From Nectonema munidae (Eukaryota; Nematomorpha; Nectonematoida; Nectonematidae): DNA of 64,000 nucleotides. The translations under genes were made by a program, and so were the position numbers. The stretch lies in assembly GCA_030549495.1 (NCBI GenBank), contig JAUIRK010000775.1:171498-235497 (forward strand). The letters run 5' to 3'. Of the stretch, positions 35,001 through 47,000 are shown in pieces. The notes beneath the pieces were generated by a model that was given only the letters and a program-made list of their open reading frames with translations, made no database searches and was not told where the DNA came from. The first letter of the stretch is position 1, and every line of letters starts with the position of its first letter.

Positions 35001-38000
35001 AATTTGGAAAAGATTTGATGCAGTGAAGCTTTAAAATAGGAGGGTATGAGTATCTTCTATAACAGTTGTTTCCAACGTCACCGTAATCACCACAAAAAAA
35101 CAGCAAAATTGAGAATTCTCTTATAAGAGAGGTTACTTTACTTAGGCATTAATCGTTATTATTATTTCAGTGATGTTCAATGCATATATAAATCAACACT
35201 TCTCTAAAGAATAATCAATAATGGTCTTATCATCGAAATATTTTGGATTTATTTACTATTCATACAATACACGAACATTTTACTCCTTCGAATGATAATG
35301 AAAATTTAAGTAAGTAATAAGGGAAAAAACGGCCCCAAATAAATCATTTTAATCTTACCCCGTATACTCTAATTTGTGGGGAAGCCAGGAATTCAAAGAA
35401 CAAGAAGAAAGATACGATGCAATAAAGGATGAAATGCGTGAGGATAAGAAAATTTACCAGAGTGAAAATGCAAGTAAAGTTGCTGATGTCCCACATTTTG
35501 ATGGATTTGTCTCGAGAACCAGACACCAAAAAAGGACCAGTACTCCTGAAAACGTGCTTTGAAGAAGAATTCAAAAGGGCGACGTTTGGCTGAGAATTTT
35601 GAATTAAAGAGTGATTTGTGATCTAAATAAGAATAGCATTAAAAGTTAGAATGAAGTTAAGAAATATGTATATATTCAGTGGAATTGGTTTACAGCAGAG
35701 TTGGAAAAACTTTTTAGTATAATGGGCGATCGGGAATCGCAAGAGTCGTGTTTTTTAAAAATATCAGAATCGGAATGGCATCGGAAAATTTCATCAGCAC
35801 CTTCCGAGATACTTCAGTCCCAATCATAAGTTAAAAGTGAACTAACAATCAGTTAACCGTCACATGCCTTTCTTTATAAATAAATGAATATGACTTCTTC
35901 TAACTATGGGGTAGTACACTTTTATAGAGCAAATTTAGTCGATTATTTACATACCGGTATATCAGTGTGCGGACGCTATAAAAACGCTAAACGGCGCAAT
36001 ATGGCTATATATATATAGTGTTCGTAAACCACAAGGCTGGTCTAGAACTTTGCACAGAACTGGGATTACGTTTGTACAAAGATAGTTTCACTGCAACCAA
36101 CTTTCACGTGTAAATCCATCTGAGTATAAAGCAGGGATGTGCAATATACCTGCTTCTCTCATATTAAACTACATAATAATATTTAAGAAAGGTATATTTA
36201 TAAAATAAATGATCGCTATAAATCAGTATTTGTGAGTAAATTACTAATTAAATAAAGAAACAATAAAAATGACTACCTAAAACAAATGGACTTGAAAAAC
36301 GTATTAAAAATGGAATAAATGGCAGATGGCCTACTGGTAGAATTTGATCCAGATGGTTTGGGTTCGATTCCCAATCGTGACTATCATTACCATCAATCCA
36401 GGTGTGAAAGATTATTCTTACCTATGGATGCAATACCGACAACAAAAAAAGAATAATATGGATATTCGGACTCAACCTGTAATTTTCTACCAGTCCGATC
36501 CTGTTTTGGATGCCAGAACAAACCAACCAAAAATTTGCAGATCTCTTCCCAACTCTGCTCAAAATGAAATATAGAAAAAGGAGTCTATTCAGACAACTTT
36601 TTAAAAGAGTTTTACAAAAAAAAATTTGCCCAGTGTATGTAGACATCAAAAAAGATCAAAAAAATTAAAGTATTTCTTTGATGATTTATCAAATTAAGCA
36701 TGGATGTTTTTTAAAAAATTAAAAAAATACCCCAGCTGAAAGAGTTTTATCATCAAGTTTATTTTTATTCTCGATTTGAGAATTAAAAATAAAATCAGGG
36801 AAAATACTTACCCTCGTTTGTGAGCGAATGTTTTTTATTCTTACGATATTTCTAGCGCTTCACTCACTATATAGGGGGCGTGAGTAAGGTTGGTTCGATC
36901 CCCCATCAAACCTACTTTCCTCAAAGTTGGATACAAGCGGCGCAATTGTGCCTTCTCGGTCACCAAGGTATCTATTACCTATAAATTAGTGTGTGACAAT
37001 AACTTCATACGAACATCTTATAGATATTAAATTATACCTTTTCTCCTAGAACAAAGATCGCACATAGTTACGTAGAGTTGTATACAAGGGCGCAAATTTT
37101 TGAACAAGGGGGGGGGGGGGTACAGGAAAATTTTTATAGTATAGAAAAAAGGCTCAAATTCTGTTTTCACTACTAAAACCATATGCAACATAGAAGTGAA
37201 GAAATTATTATTTTACAATTAAAAATTCATCTTTAGGTCGATTGCGATTACAATGCCGATTCTTTTTATTTTGAAACTCTATTTTTTCACAAATCAATTA
37301 AGTATTCAATTAGCAATTAAAAATATCAATTTTTTTTGTTAGCCTCTAGGTTACACTATATCGTCATTAGTGTAATCGATCAGTTTAAAAAAAAAAGAAA
37401 ACAGTTTTTATTTGAACTGAGAAAGTATATCCATTGGTGGAACTTGGGAAGTTGATCTGGAAATTCAGAGTTCGTAAAAAATCTAAGTTGTAAAAGAGTT
37501 TAAATACAAGTTTTTAGATTAGGGGAATTGGAATCAGGGAATCTAGTTTGTAGCATCCAAGTGTACACTCTAAGCGATTTCGTGTAACACGATTTCACTG
37601 TATATATACCAGTTTTAGTTCAAATTCAGAGTTGTCTTTTTTTAGTTCAAAATTATCTTTTTTTTTAGAATAAAATTATTATTTTATTTACTTTCAACAA
37701 TTTTCTGAATTTTTGTGTCAAAATTTTATCTTTGAAAGAAAACTTTTTGCGAAACATTTTTTTAAAAACATTTAAAACCATGCCTATATCGTAAGGAGTA
37801 TCTTTCTACCTACATTTTTCATGCTATTACCTATTTGAAAAAATTTGGAAAAATTAGCCATTGAACAATAGGCACAATTTTCCTATTTCACAATATTTTA
37901 TTACATATTTTTTCACATATATAGGGAACATATACTAAATTTTGTGAAATTACAATAACCAGAAGTAAAATAAATTTGCCAATTAAAAACCTTACAATTA

Positions 38001-41000
38001 AATACTTTGGCAAAGCGCAAGAAAGCCGTATTTAATGCCTCCGGAGCTATGCCAAGCTCCTAATATGTATATCCTGATTGGTATGATGAAATTTTACGTC
38101 GAGCATGTTGTTGGATGATGAATGGTGTCGTTGTTTGCTCGTTTGATTCTCTAGAGAGTTGTGGAATTGGTCTGTGGATGCGTTAACATCGTTTGGCGAA
38201 TGGGAGAAAGAGGATGAGAGGAGGCTTGTTGCATTCGTGGTGGTTGTTATCGTGGAGATGAACTTCTCTGAAGTTTCATTGGCCCACTCAATGCACTCTA
38301 TCACGTTGTCATGTTCGCGCAACTCCGCCTTGCAGTCCATCGAAGAAAGTGACCAAATTTTTATTGTCTATGGATAAAATAGAAGAAAACACTATGGAAA
38401 AAGAGAATCTCTCAGGTTGCAAACTCATATGAACAAAATAAATTTGCGGCGCTTAGTTTGGTTCTGGCATCGCTGCAAGACTCTGTCGATCGTGTGCAAG
38501 AACTTGATTTATCAAAGTATGCGTCGCAAAATCAAATTTAGGAGGTGTAATATTTTTCAAAAAGTGTAAAGTGAAATTTTATGTTTAGACCAAAGGAACA
38601 CTTTGCTAAAATTATGAACAGCTGTGGGAGGTGGGTCAGAATTTTTTAATGATATTTTCTAAAGATTTGGAATCAGTGTATTTATATTTTTATTTTATGT
38701 AGAAATTTGTTAGCACTACAAAGATCAGCAACGTCAAATAACACATTTTGATAATATACATCTTTCTATTTTGAATATAATGAATATTAAAAATTTCAGA
38801 GTCCAAATATTTTTATAAAGCTTGTCATCTTTTTTTATTTTATTTTTTGTCAAAACTTCAACCAAACATTTAGAATACGACTTTAAAATCTTTCCCTTTA
38901 TATTTTCGTATTTATATTTCCAATAAAAATGCTCCTTTGAGACTTTTTTCCAAAATATTTAAATCAATTTCTTATTCTGCGTCAATGAACGATTTGAACA
39001 TTTTGACCAAAAAATCGGTCGTTGTAGTTTTAAGTATGCATTTTTTTCAAACAAAAGAATTTTTTTTTAAATTTGTATTCAAAAAAACGAAAATAATATA
39101 TAAAATCTATATCTATACCGGCCAAAATTATTAGAGGGATGACATCAGAAATTGGTCCAGCTAAACATGTAGAATGGAGTATATTTTAATATGCAATTTT
39201 AAGTCAAATAAAGCGTTATCAGATTATGCTTGTTTTGCAAAAATTTTTTAGTTTTTGAAATTCCATGCTAGTAAAATTTTAACTTTGTGATTACCCTAAA
39301 GTTGATAAGATTTTGATATTTTGTAATCCCACGCTATCTTATTATTGATATTTTTAGTATTCATAATTCTATTTTTGCAGGTGAGACATTACTTAGACAT
39401 GTAGTTTTATGAAAAAAAGTTTTTGACAATAAAATAATTACGCATTCTTTCACTATATCACACGTCATTCTCTTTCCTTTCACTTCATTTCCTGAAGAAG
39501 AGCGTCTGCTCGAAATATTGAGAAATACTATTTCTATTTTCAATTCCTTTCAATAAAGTCGTGATTTATTTTTATACTAGAGTTTTTTGAACTAAATTTA
39601 AAACTAAAATTCTTCTAACCACTCTAAATCTAACTTGACTCAATGAAGAAACCACCGTTGTAATATAATAGTGGTGAGATTAATTTTGGTAGAGCTTATT
39701 TTTTGATTTAAAGAGAAGGAAAAGGAGATATGGAGTTACCTGATCATCAGAACAAGAGGCAAAATATGTTGCAGAGTTGTTCACACGAACACGCCTGACC
39801 CAGCCTTGGTGACCAAAGATTGTTTTGATACAGTGCCTGTATAAAATAAAGATAACAATTATGAGTTGACACTAAAATCAAGATATTTTCACTTTATTCA
39901 ATTCAACCTGATAAAATATTCTATTGTGAGTAGTGCATAGATGTACACTAACACACGCTAAGCAGTCATGGTGCACAACTTATTGTCACTGCCTATTAAA
40001 ACACACTAAAATGAACTTGTCACAAACCTTCTTAATCTCATGGTTACTATTTCAAAATGTAAACTGCAACTAAATATTTTACTTATAATAAAGGATGCTT
40101 ATTTATATTTTTATTTAACTAATAAAAAAAACTTATCTCACTGTTTTATTTATTGTAATTAACGAGGACACATACAGAGGACCGTAGAAAAAGAGAAGCA
40201 AGAGGGGAGAGAGGGGGGGGGGGGGAGGGAGAGGCTAAAATTTTTAAATTATTACGTTTTCTAAAGCAATTAGGAAATTTTACATAAAATAAGGTTTCAT
40301 TTTACTTGCCCATAGGTAAGAGAACAAAGAGCGCAACAAAACAAAGGATTCATAAAATTGAGGTTATGTCAAAAAAATGTATTGATCTTATCGTGAGTTT
40401 ACGATAAAACTATAGAACTTTGTGTCTTTCTAGGACCAGTGTTTATATACCAAGGCAGATTTGGGACAGTGGTCATCCAAGGGTCATTTAGTAGATAAAA
40501 TTCCATTGAAAAAGAAAGCAGGCGATAAAACTTGAGAAATCTCGTGCCCAAAGCGTTAATCATCAATAATAAACAAAGAAGCGTATAATTACGTACCCAA
40601 AATAAAAAATATTGATGGCGAGGATTTTCATTGTTTCACGGCATAACTAATAATTATATCGATTTAATGATTCATTAGTCATTGACATTGAAGTAACGAA
40701 TCCAGAGAATCTCATGCACGTCCAACAAGAAATTAAAATCGTCATACAAAATGTTTCAGAGGTGGCAGGATAAAATAGATTTATATGAAAAAGTGTTATA
40801 CCCTGTGGAAATTTCCCATATTTTGATTGTTTTGTCTCTGGAGGCTGAAAGAAGGTAGTCAGATGATGGAGTGAAGGTGATCGAGGAAACGTTGTGGTCG
40901 TGTCCTCGAAGCGTTTTCAAGCACTCAAACGTTTGAAAGTCCCAAAGTTTTATACTTATGTCTGATGAGCAAGAGGCTAAACAACGAAAGTATATACAAT

Positions 41001-44000
41001 ACACAAATGCACACTTCATACTCAATATGCAGTAATATATTCAGGTAAAAGTAGATATTCGAAATATGATCCAAGATACTACTTTTATATGCACTCTAAT
41101 ACATACGGAAATCTTAGAAATATTTAGGTAAAAATACAGTGGGGTGTTTTTATCAAGAAGGCACAATTGAGGCGTTTGTATCGAACTATGAGGAAAGTAG
41201 GTTTGATGCCACCCCCTTATATTATTTATATTTTATCAGAGGTCTGGCAAGACCTCCGGGAAGACAACTTGCCAGACCGTATATATTTAGAAAAGAGAAT
41301 ATTTTTCGATTCCTTGATTATAGAATTTTATTTTGATTATTTGACAGATATATTATTTAATATCGTGAAAAATTTGCAAAAATATAGGTAATAACTTATG
41401 TAACATCGTCTCCCCGAATGAGGTATATCAAATCTTACATCTAGTAAAATATAAACTGTCAGGTTGGAGATGAACCATCGCAGTATACAGGTAAACCTAG
41501 GTGGCATCGTCTCCCCGAATGAGGTATATCAAATCTTACATCTAGCAAAGTATGAACAGAAAGTTAAACATTGTCTCCCTAGTGATTTTTACATGGAATA
41601 GAAACCATCGTAGTATACAGGTTGGAGATATTTATTTTATTTATAATATATAATATATATATTGTTTAAGAAATGTAATGATTCATGGCTACAAAATTTT
41701 AGATTTCACAAACATTAAAATTCATATAAAGAAAAAATAGTTTTTTAGACGTCATTTTAGAGAGTGATTTTTCAAAGAGAGTCGTTGAAAGTTTCTTTCC
41801 TTTTTTGAGACATTTTATTTCACGTTTACAATAATTTACATACTTTTATTTTGTTAAAATGTCTCAAAAATGAAAGAAACTTGGCAAGGAAATTACTTCT
41901 TTCGGATATGTTTTTTTTTAATTTGAGGAACCGTTATTTCAATGAAGACAGAGTCGCTATAGAGTCTCCTTCGATATACAAATTAATGTAGTTGCTGCGG
42001 AACTTGACCCTATTCTTGCAAATATCTTTGTTATTACACGTATGTAGATGACCTGTTTGTGCTTTGTGAAAGTGAGAACACCTTGGAAGATCTTTTCCGT
42101 GATTTGAATACTCTTTACAAAAACAAATGAAAGAATTATAGCCTACCTTTTTTTAGACATTCTCATTGAGCTAGAGAGAAAAGGGTAAGTACGAGAATAC
42201 ATAGTAAAAATACTGCTCACTGGATTATACTGCTTTTTTTCGTTTTGTGAACGTAAACATAAGTTGAATATCATCAAGTGCTTGTCTTTCAGAATGTTTT
42301 ATTTATGCTGTAAAGGAATTCAGATCGAGTGCTTATCCTGAACAACTGGTAAAATCCACGATTGATAAAATTATAGCTTCTTTAAAAAACTTTACTCCTC
42401 AAAGTTCTGAAATAAAACGCACTGTCCTTCAAATTTCGTTACCGTACAAAAGTAATTCAGTTAGCAAAGTCTTCAAGAACAAACAAATTATTTTCCCCTT
42501 GTTTGCAAAGAACCATGGCCCAAACATTACAAGTACACGTTGTTTACTCTTTTGACTGTATAAGCAGCAATAGATAGATTGGGAAAACGAGTCAAAATTT
42601 TGTTTCTGGGGTTTCTTCTCCAAAAAATTTTATTTAAAACTTAATAATTTTTTAGTTGTATTTATTAACACTTTCTTTTCTATTTATTTTCACCTCTAAT
42701 TTAATTTTTTTTATTACTTTTTTGTTCCATCTAATGTAACTGATGAATGGTGGAGGAAAATATTTTTACTCCATTTTCGTTATAAGCATTCCTAAAGATA
42801 GGAAATTTCTTATCTTTAATTTTTTTATATAAGTACTTCTCAAACTTTTCCTACTTGTTTTACAAAAGAAAGTAATCCTCACCTCACAATAATGAATAAT
42901 TCAGTTTTGAGATAGCTCGTTCTTATACGGCTAAGTTATAACCACGTAATAATCGCATTTCAACAATACTTTTTTCAAGGAACTATTTTGCTATAAAAAA
43001 ATAGATAAAAATGAATAAAGACAAAAGAGAAAAAAGGCTTAATCAAATACATTTGAATAATATGGAATGGCCTTTTTTTGTACTTTTTGAAAAAGAGCAT
43101 GCACTACATAAACGATATAGCTTCGCATAAATAAAAAAAAAAGCGATGATAAATCACCGATCAACACTAGTCCAAATGAAATAAGCAATTATTTAAAGCA
43201 AGGATCGAATCGCTCGCGTATATGCCTTTGTTACAACACACAAATCAGCACTCATACAATGGGATAATATAGGGAATTTTTGCATCGTATTTAGGTACTG
43301 AATGAAAGCGTGGCTTGCATTTCTTTCATATAGATCTGGCAAAAGTGTTTCTTTTTGCATCCCCCATTTCATTAAGTGAAGAAATGGCGCCAGAGATTTC
43401 ATACAATATCCATTTAATATATTTAAGTGAACCAGACTATTACTCTATACTCAAGCCCGTAACCAGAAATCTTTCATAAATGCTCATAAGTTTTAAAATT
43501 TATATAAATTGAAAAAATAATTGTAATTGCATGTATATATAGCGAATTATTGTTAATATGAAAATTTTAGGGCGGTTAACTGCCTCCCTCGCCTCCGTTT
43601 GGTTAAGGGCATAATAACATATTATAAAGAGTTGTACCATCATAGTTCTTAAAAAGAGGGCATGCCTTCAATATGAAAGTAAAGGTATTGAGATTTTTTA
43701 TGCTTTTAGAATGTTTCATGCTTATATATACGCTTTATGGTGATGAAGTAGGGATGATGACGATTATTGCAGATCAAACTATCTACTAATTTTGTTTCAA
43801 TTTTGCATTTTCTCCTTTGTTTTGAATCAAATTTCGATTTGTGGTTGAAGAAGCTTTGAAAACACTCAAAGTCAAAGCATCTTGCAGTAAGGAATAAATT
43901 AAGCAAGCATGTTAATTATTTGGAAGAAATTATTTTTCCCACTAATGTTACAATGAATGCAGCGTGCTTTATGTTTGCTCATGTTACTTCAGTTGAAGTA

Positions 44001-47000
44001 AAAAGATCATTTTCTATGTAAAAACCTATATTAGCAAGGGTTTCAAGATTAAAATTTTAAAAAAGTTGCTTCTTATCACGTAATCAAAACTTAGAATAGA
44101 AAAAGAAAGTAAATATAACACAAGATTCATTGGATGAAAAATTATTTACATTTGTTGGCTAATTTTGAAACAAAATTATTATTTTTTTCTCAAAGTTCTT
44201 ACCGTCTAAACATCCTCGACTAGAGTCCGATATGAGCAAAATTTTTGCATCCGCGCCAGCTCACACCTGCTAAATATAATGTGTGGGTACCGCGCGTTCC
44301 GAAAATAAATTTTTACCTGCATCTACCTACACAGATTCAGAAGTACATTTTTGCTTAAACTGAACATTGAGCTCAAAATAATTGAACTGACCGTCAATTG
44401 GGTCAAAAACAAAACATTAATTTTATAGTATTTCAGAAGGGGCGGAGTCGAAGGGTTAGACATCTGACACCCACTTGAAGAGCTTAGAAACGGATTCTAA
44501 GTACACATTAATTTATATTCAGTCATATTGTAATTTCTTACGCTGACTCCAAATTTATTCTAAAAACAGACCACGCCTCTAGTTATTTCATAATCTTGGG
44601 ATCCAACTCCGCAACCCTGTTGTTTATCAGAATGATTTTATAGATTTTAAGGTAAATTTGTTTTGAATTGTTGTTATCATATTACACTCTTTTTAATACT
44701 CAATTTGATTGCTGAGAAATAGAAACACACTCTAGTTCTCAAATATTACTCGCAACTCCAAATTATTCAAAGAAAAATCAGAAACCTCCTAATTTATTTT
44801 TCAAGGATATTTTAACTTTAACATAACAAATTAATCAATACTAGTTATATGCAGAAAAAAACGTTGCTCGAAAATATTAATCCTTTAGTGACCAGAAAAA
44901 TCAGATGATATTTATTAAAAAGCAGAAGATTCATATACAAAACTATTTGAAAAAGCAGACGAAGTTAAAATTGTTCATGTATCATATATGATACACTGGT
45001 CATGAAAGGGTTAAATATATTACATGGGAATCGTTCAAAATCATTGAATATTAGCTAATCAGATCCAAGATTTTGCACAGTTCATTTGAATAATGAAATT
45101 TATTCAGGAAATGATTAAAATAATCGGCTCAATTGTAGCGTAACTTGATTGGTTAAAGCAAATTAATTATGGAAAATTTTTATCCAATCAGATCAAAAAG
45201 TTTCTGTATTCCTCCATCGCATGGCAAAAAGAGACCATAACTTTTTAAATATACAATTTAGATTAGTTTGTAGTCTTTGCAAAATTTTTGAACTAAGAAA
45301 ACTAAATCTCTTTACATTTTTCACTCGAAAACCGAAGCAAAATGGAATTGTTGATTTCGACTTCAACTTTAAGATTTTTACTTTTCGTCATCATTCATCA
45401 AAGAAGGACTTAACCCATTAAGTCCCAATGCTCCCATTTGGGAACATAAGTAATTTCATCTTTGTCTGCTTTTTTCAATGACTTTGAATATAAATCGTCT
45501 GCGTTTTTTAGATATCGTCTGATTTCTATGGTCATGTTCATACGCTTCATTTGGACATTTTTACGTCATCACAGGCATTTGCTTTCATATTAGCGTACAC
45601 CCTTATGGTTTGCTCGGCAAATACGAATTCGATATTGACTATTTAAATTTATAAAAGAGGATCCAATAATAGGATGGAAGTAGTGATCTACCATAGAATA
45701 TAAACCAGTTTCTTGGTGTGGTCCATAAAAAATATTGAGTGGTCTACAAATCAAAATGTCTAAAAGTTTTGGCATATGCTTCAGTGTAATATCAATTTAC
45801 ATGTATTTTTTTTATATTAATTTGAAAATTTGATCTGAAGATGCCTCATAAAATTGAATTGAACAAAAATAAAGAAGTTGCTTTATCGTCGATATAAAAA
45901 GCGAAAAGTGACATGCAAACATGATGAAACTTCAAATACAGTTCAATTAAATTTAGATGCGAAAAAATAAAATATAAAGACACTAAAAAAAATTGTATTT
46001 ACAATATCTTATAAAAATTTAGGGGCCAACAAAATGTCTGAGTAAATTTTCTGTCCGTTAAAAAAAGTCTTTACCAATACTGTAAGTGAAGTCTTTTTTG
46101 TTCCAAGTTACAAAGTTTGGTTTTTCAATTCCAAATTAAATAGATATGGAGTGGTAGTATGCATATTAAATAAAATACCGAGTAATTTTCCAGTGGCATC
46201 AAAGGCAATCTCTTGAATCGTATCTGTGTGTCCTTTGAGAGTTCTTTCATAGTCGCCTGTTTCGAAATCCCACACTTTAATGGCGGAATCTTCGCTAGCA
46301 CTCACAACGAGACTGTAGAAAGGATGGAATAAAACCTGAATAAAAAAGGCATTCAACATGAATTGGACAAAAGAAAGTTTAGAAATGTAAAATTGATAAA
46401 AAAAAAATAAACTTAAAAATATTTTAAAATTCTTTTTATCATTTTTTGCCGATGAATTTTTAATGAATGGAAAAAATTTATCGAATTTTCAAAACTTTTA
46501 CGAACTCTATTTACCAAGTTCATCTTCCTTTCTTCTTCTTCTTTGTCTATACCTTATCCACAAACTGGGGGTCGGTGCCTTCCCCCATCTTTATATGATG
46601 CAGACAACAGGTTGATTTTAACAAATTGAATCGGAGAAAAAGAAGACGAAGTTTAGTAAGTAGATATAAAATTATAAAACTATCTTAAATCGAGAGATCT
46701 TAGGTTTCCTTTAAAATGGGCAGTGCGATAAAATGGCATAAGCAAAGGGGTACGTTAGTGATAGGCTCTCTGTGCCCACTCAAACAGTATTTGTGGGGAG
46801 GGCGCGGAATCCATTCACTCGGAGACTTCTTCTCTGAGCCAGCAGTTCCAGGAAGGCACTCGTTCTTAGCTTCAATCAGCTTATCTTCCAAATCCATCAC
46901 TTTCTTCTGCAACCGCACAACGCTTGTCCACTTCTTTTCGAGGAGACCGGCGTACTTGGACTTTGTGTCGCTTTCAATTTGCTGGAATAAAAGGAGAAAA

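Noticed and set aside
41139-41391. Two overlapping + strand ORFs of 65 and 74 codons
   Set aside because: They translate an inverted SINE tail plus the hairpin repeat.
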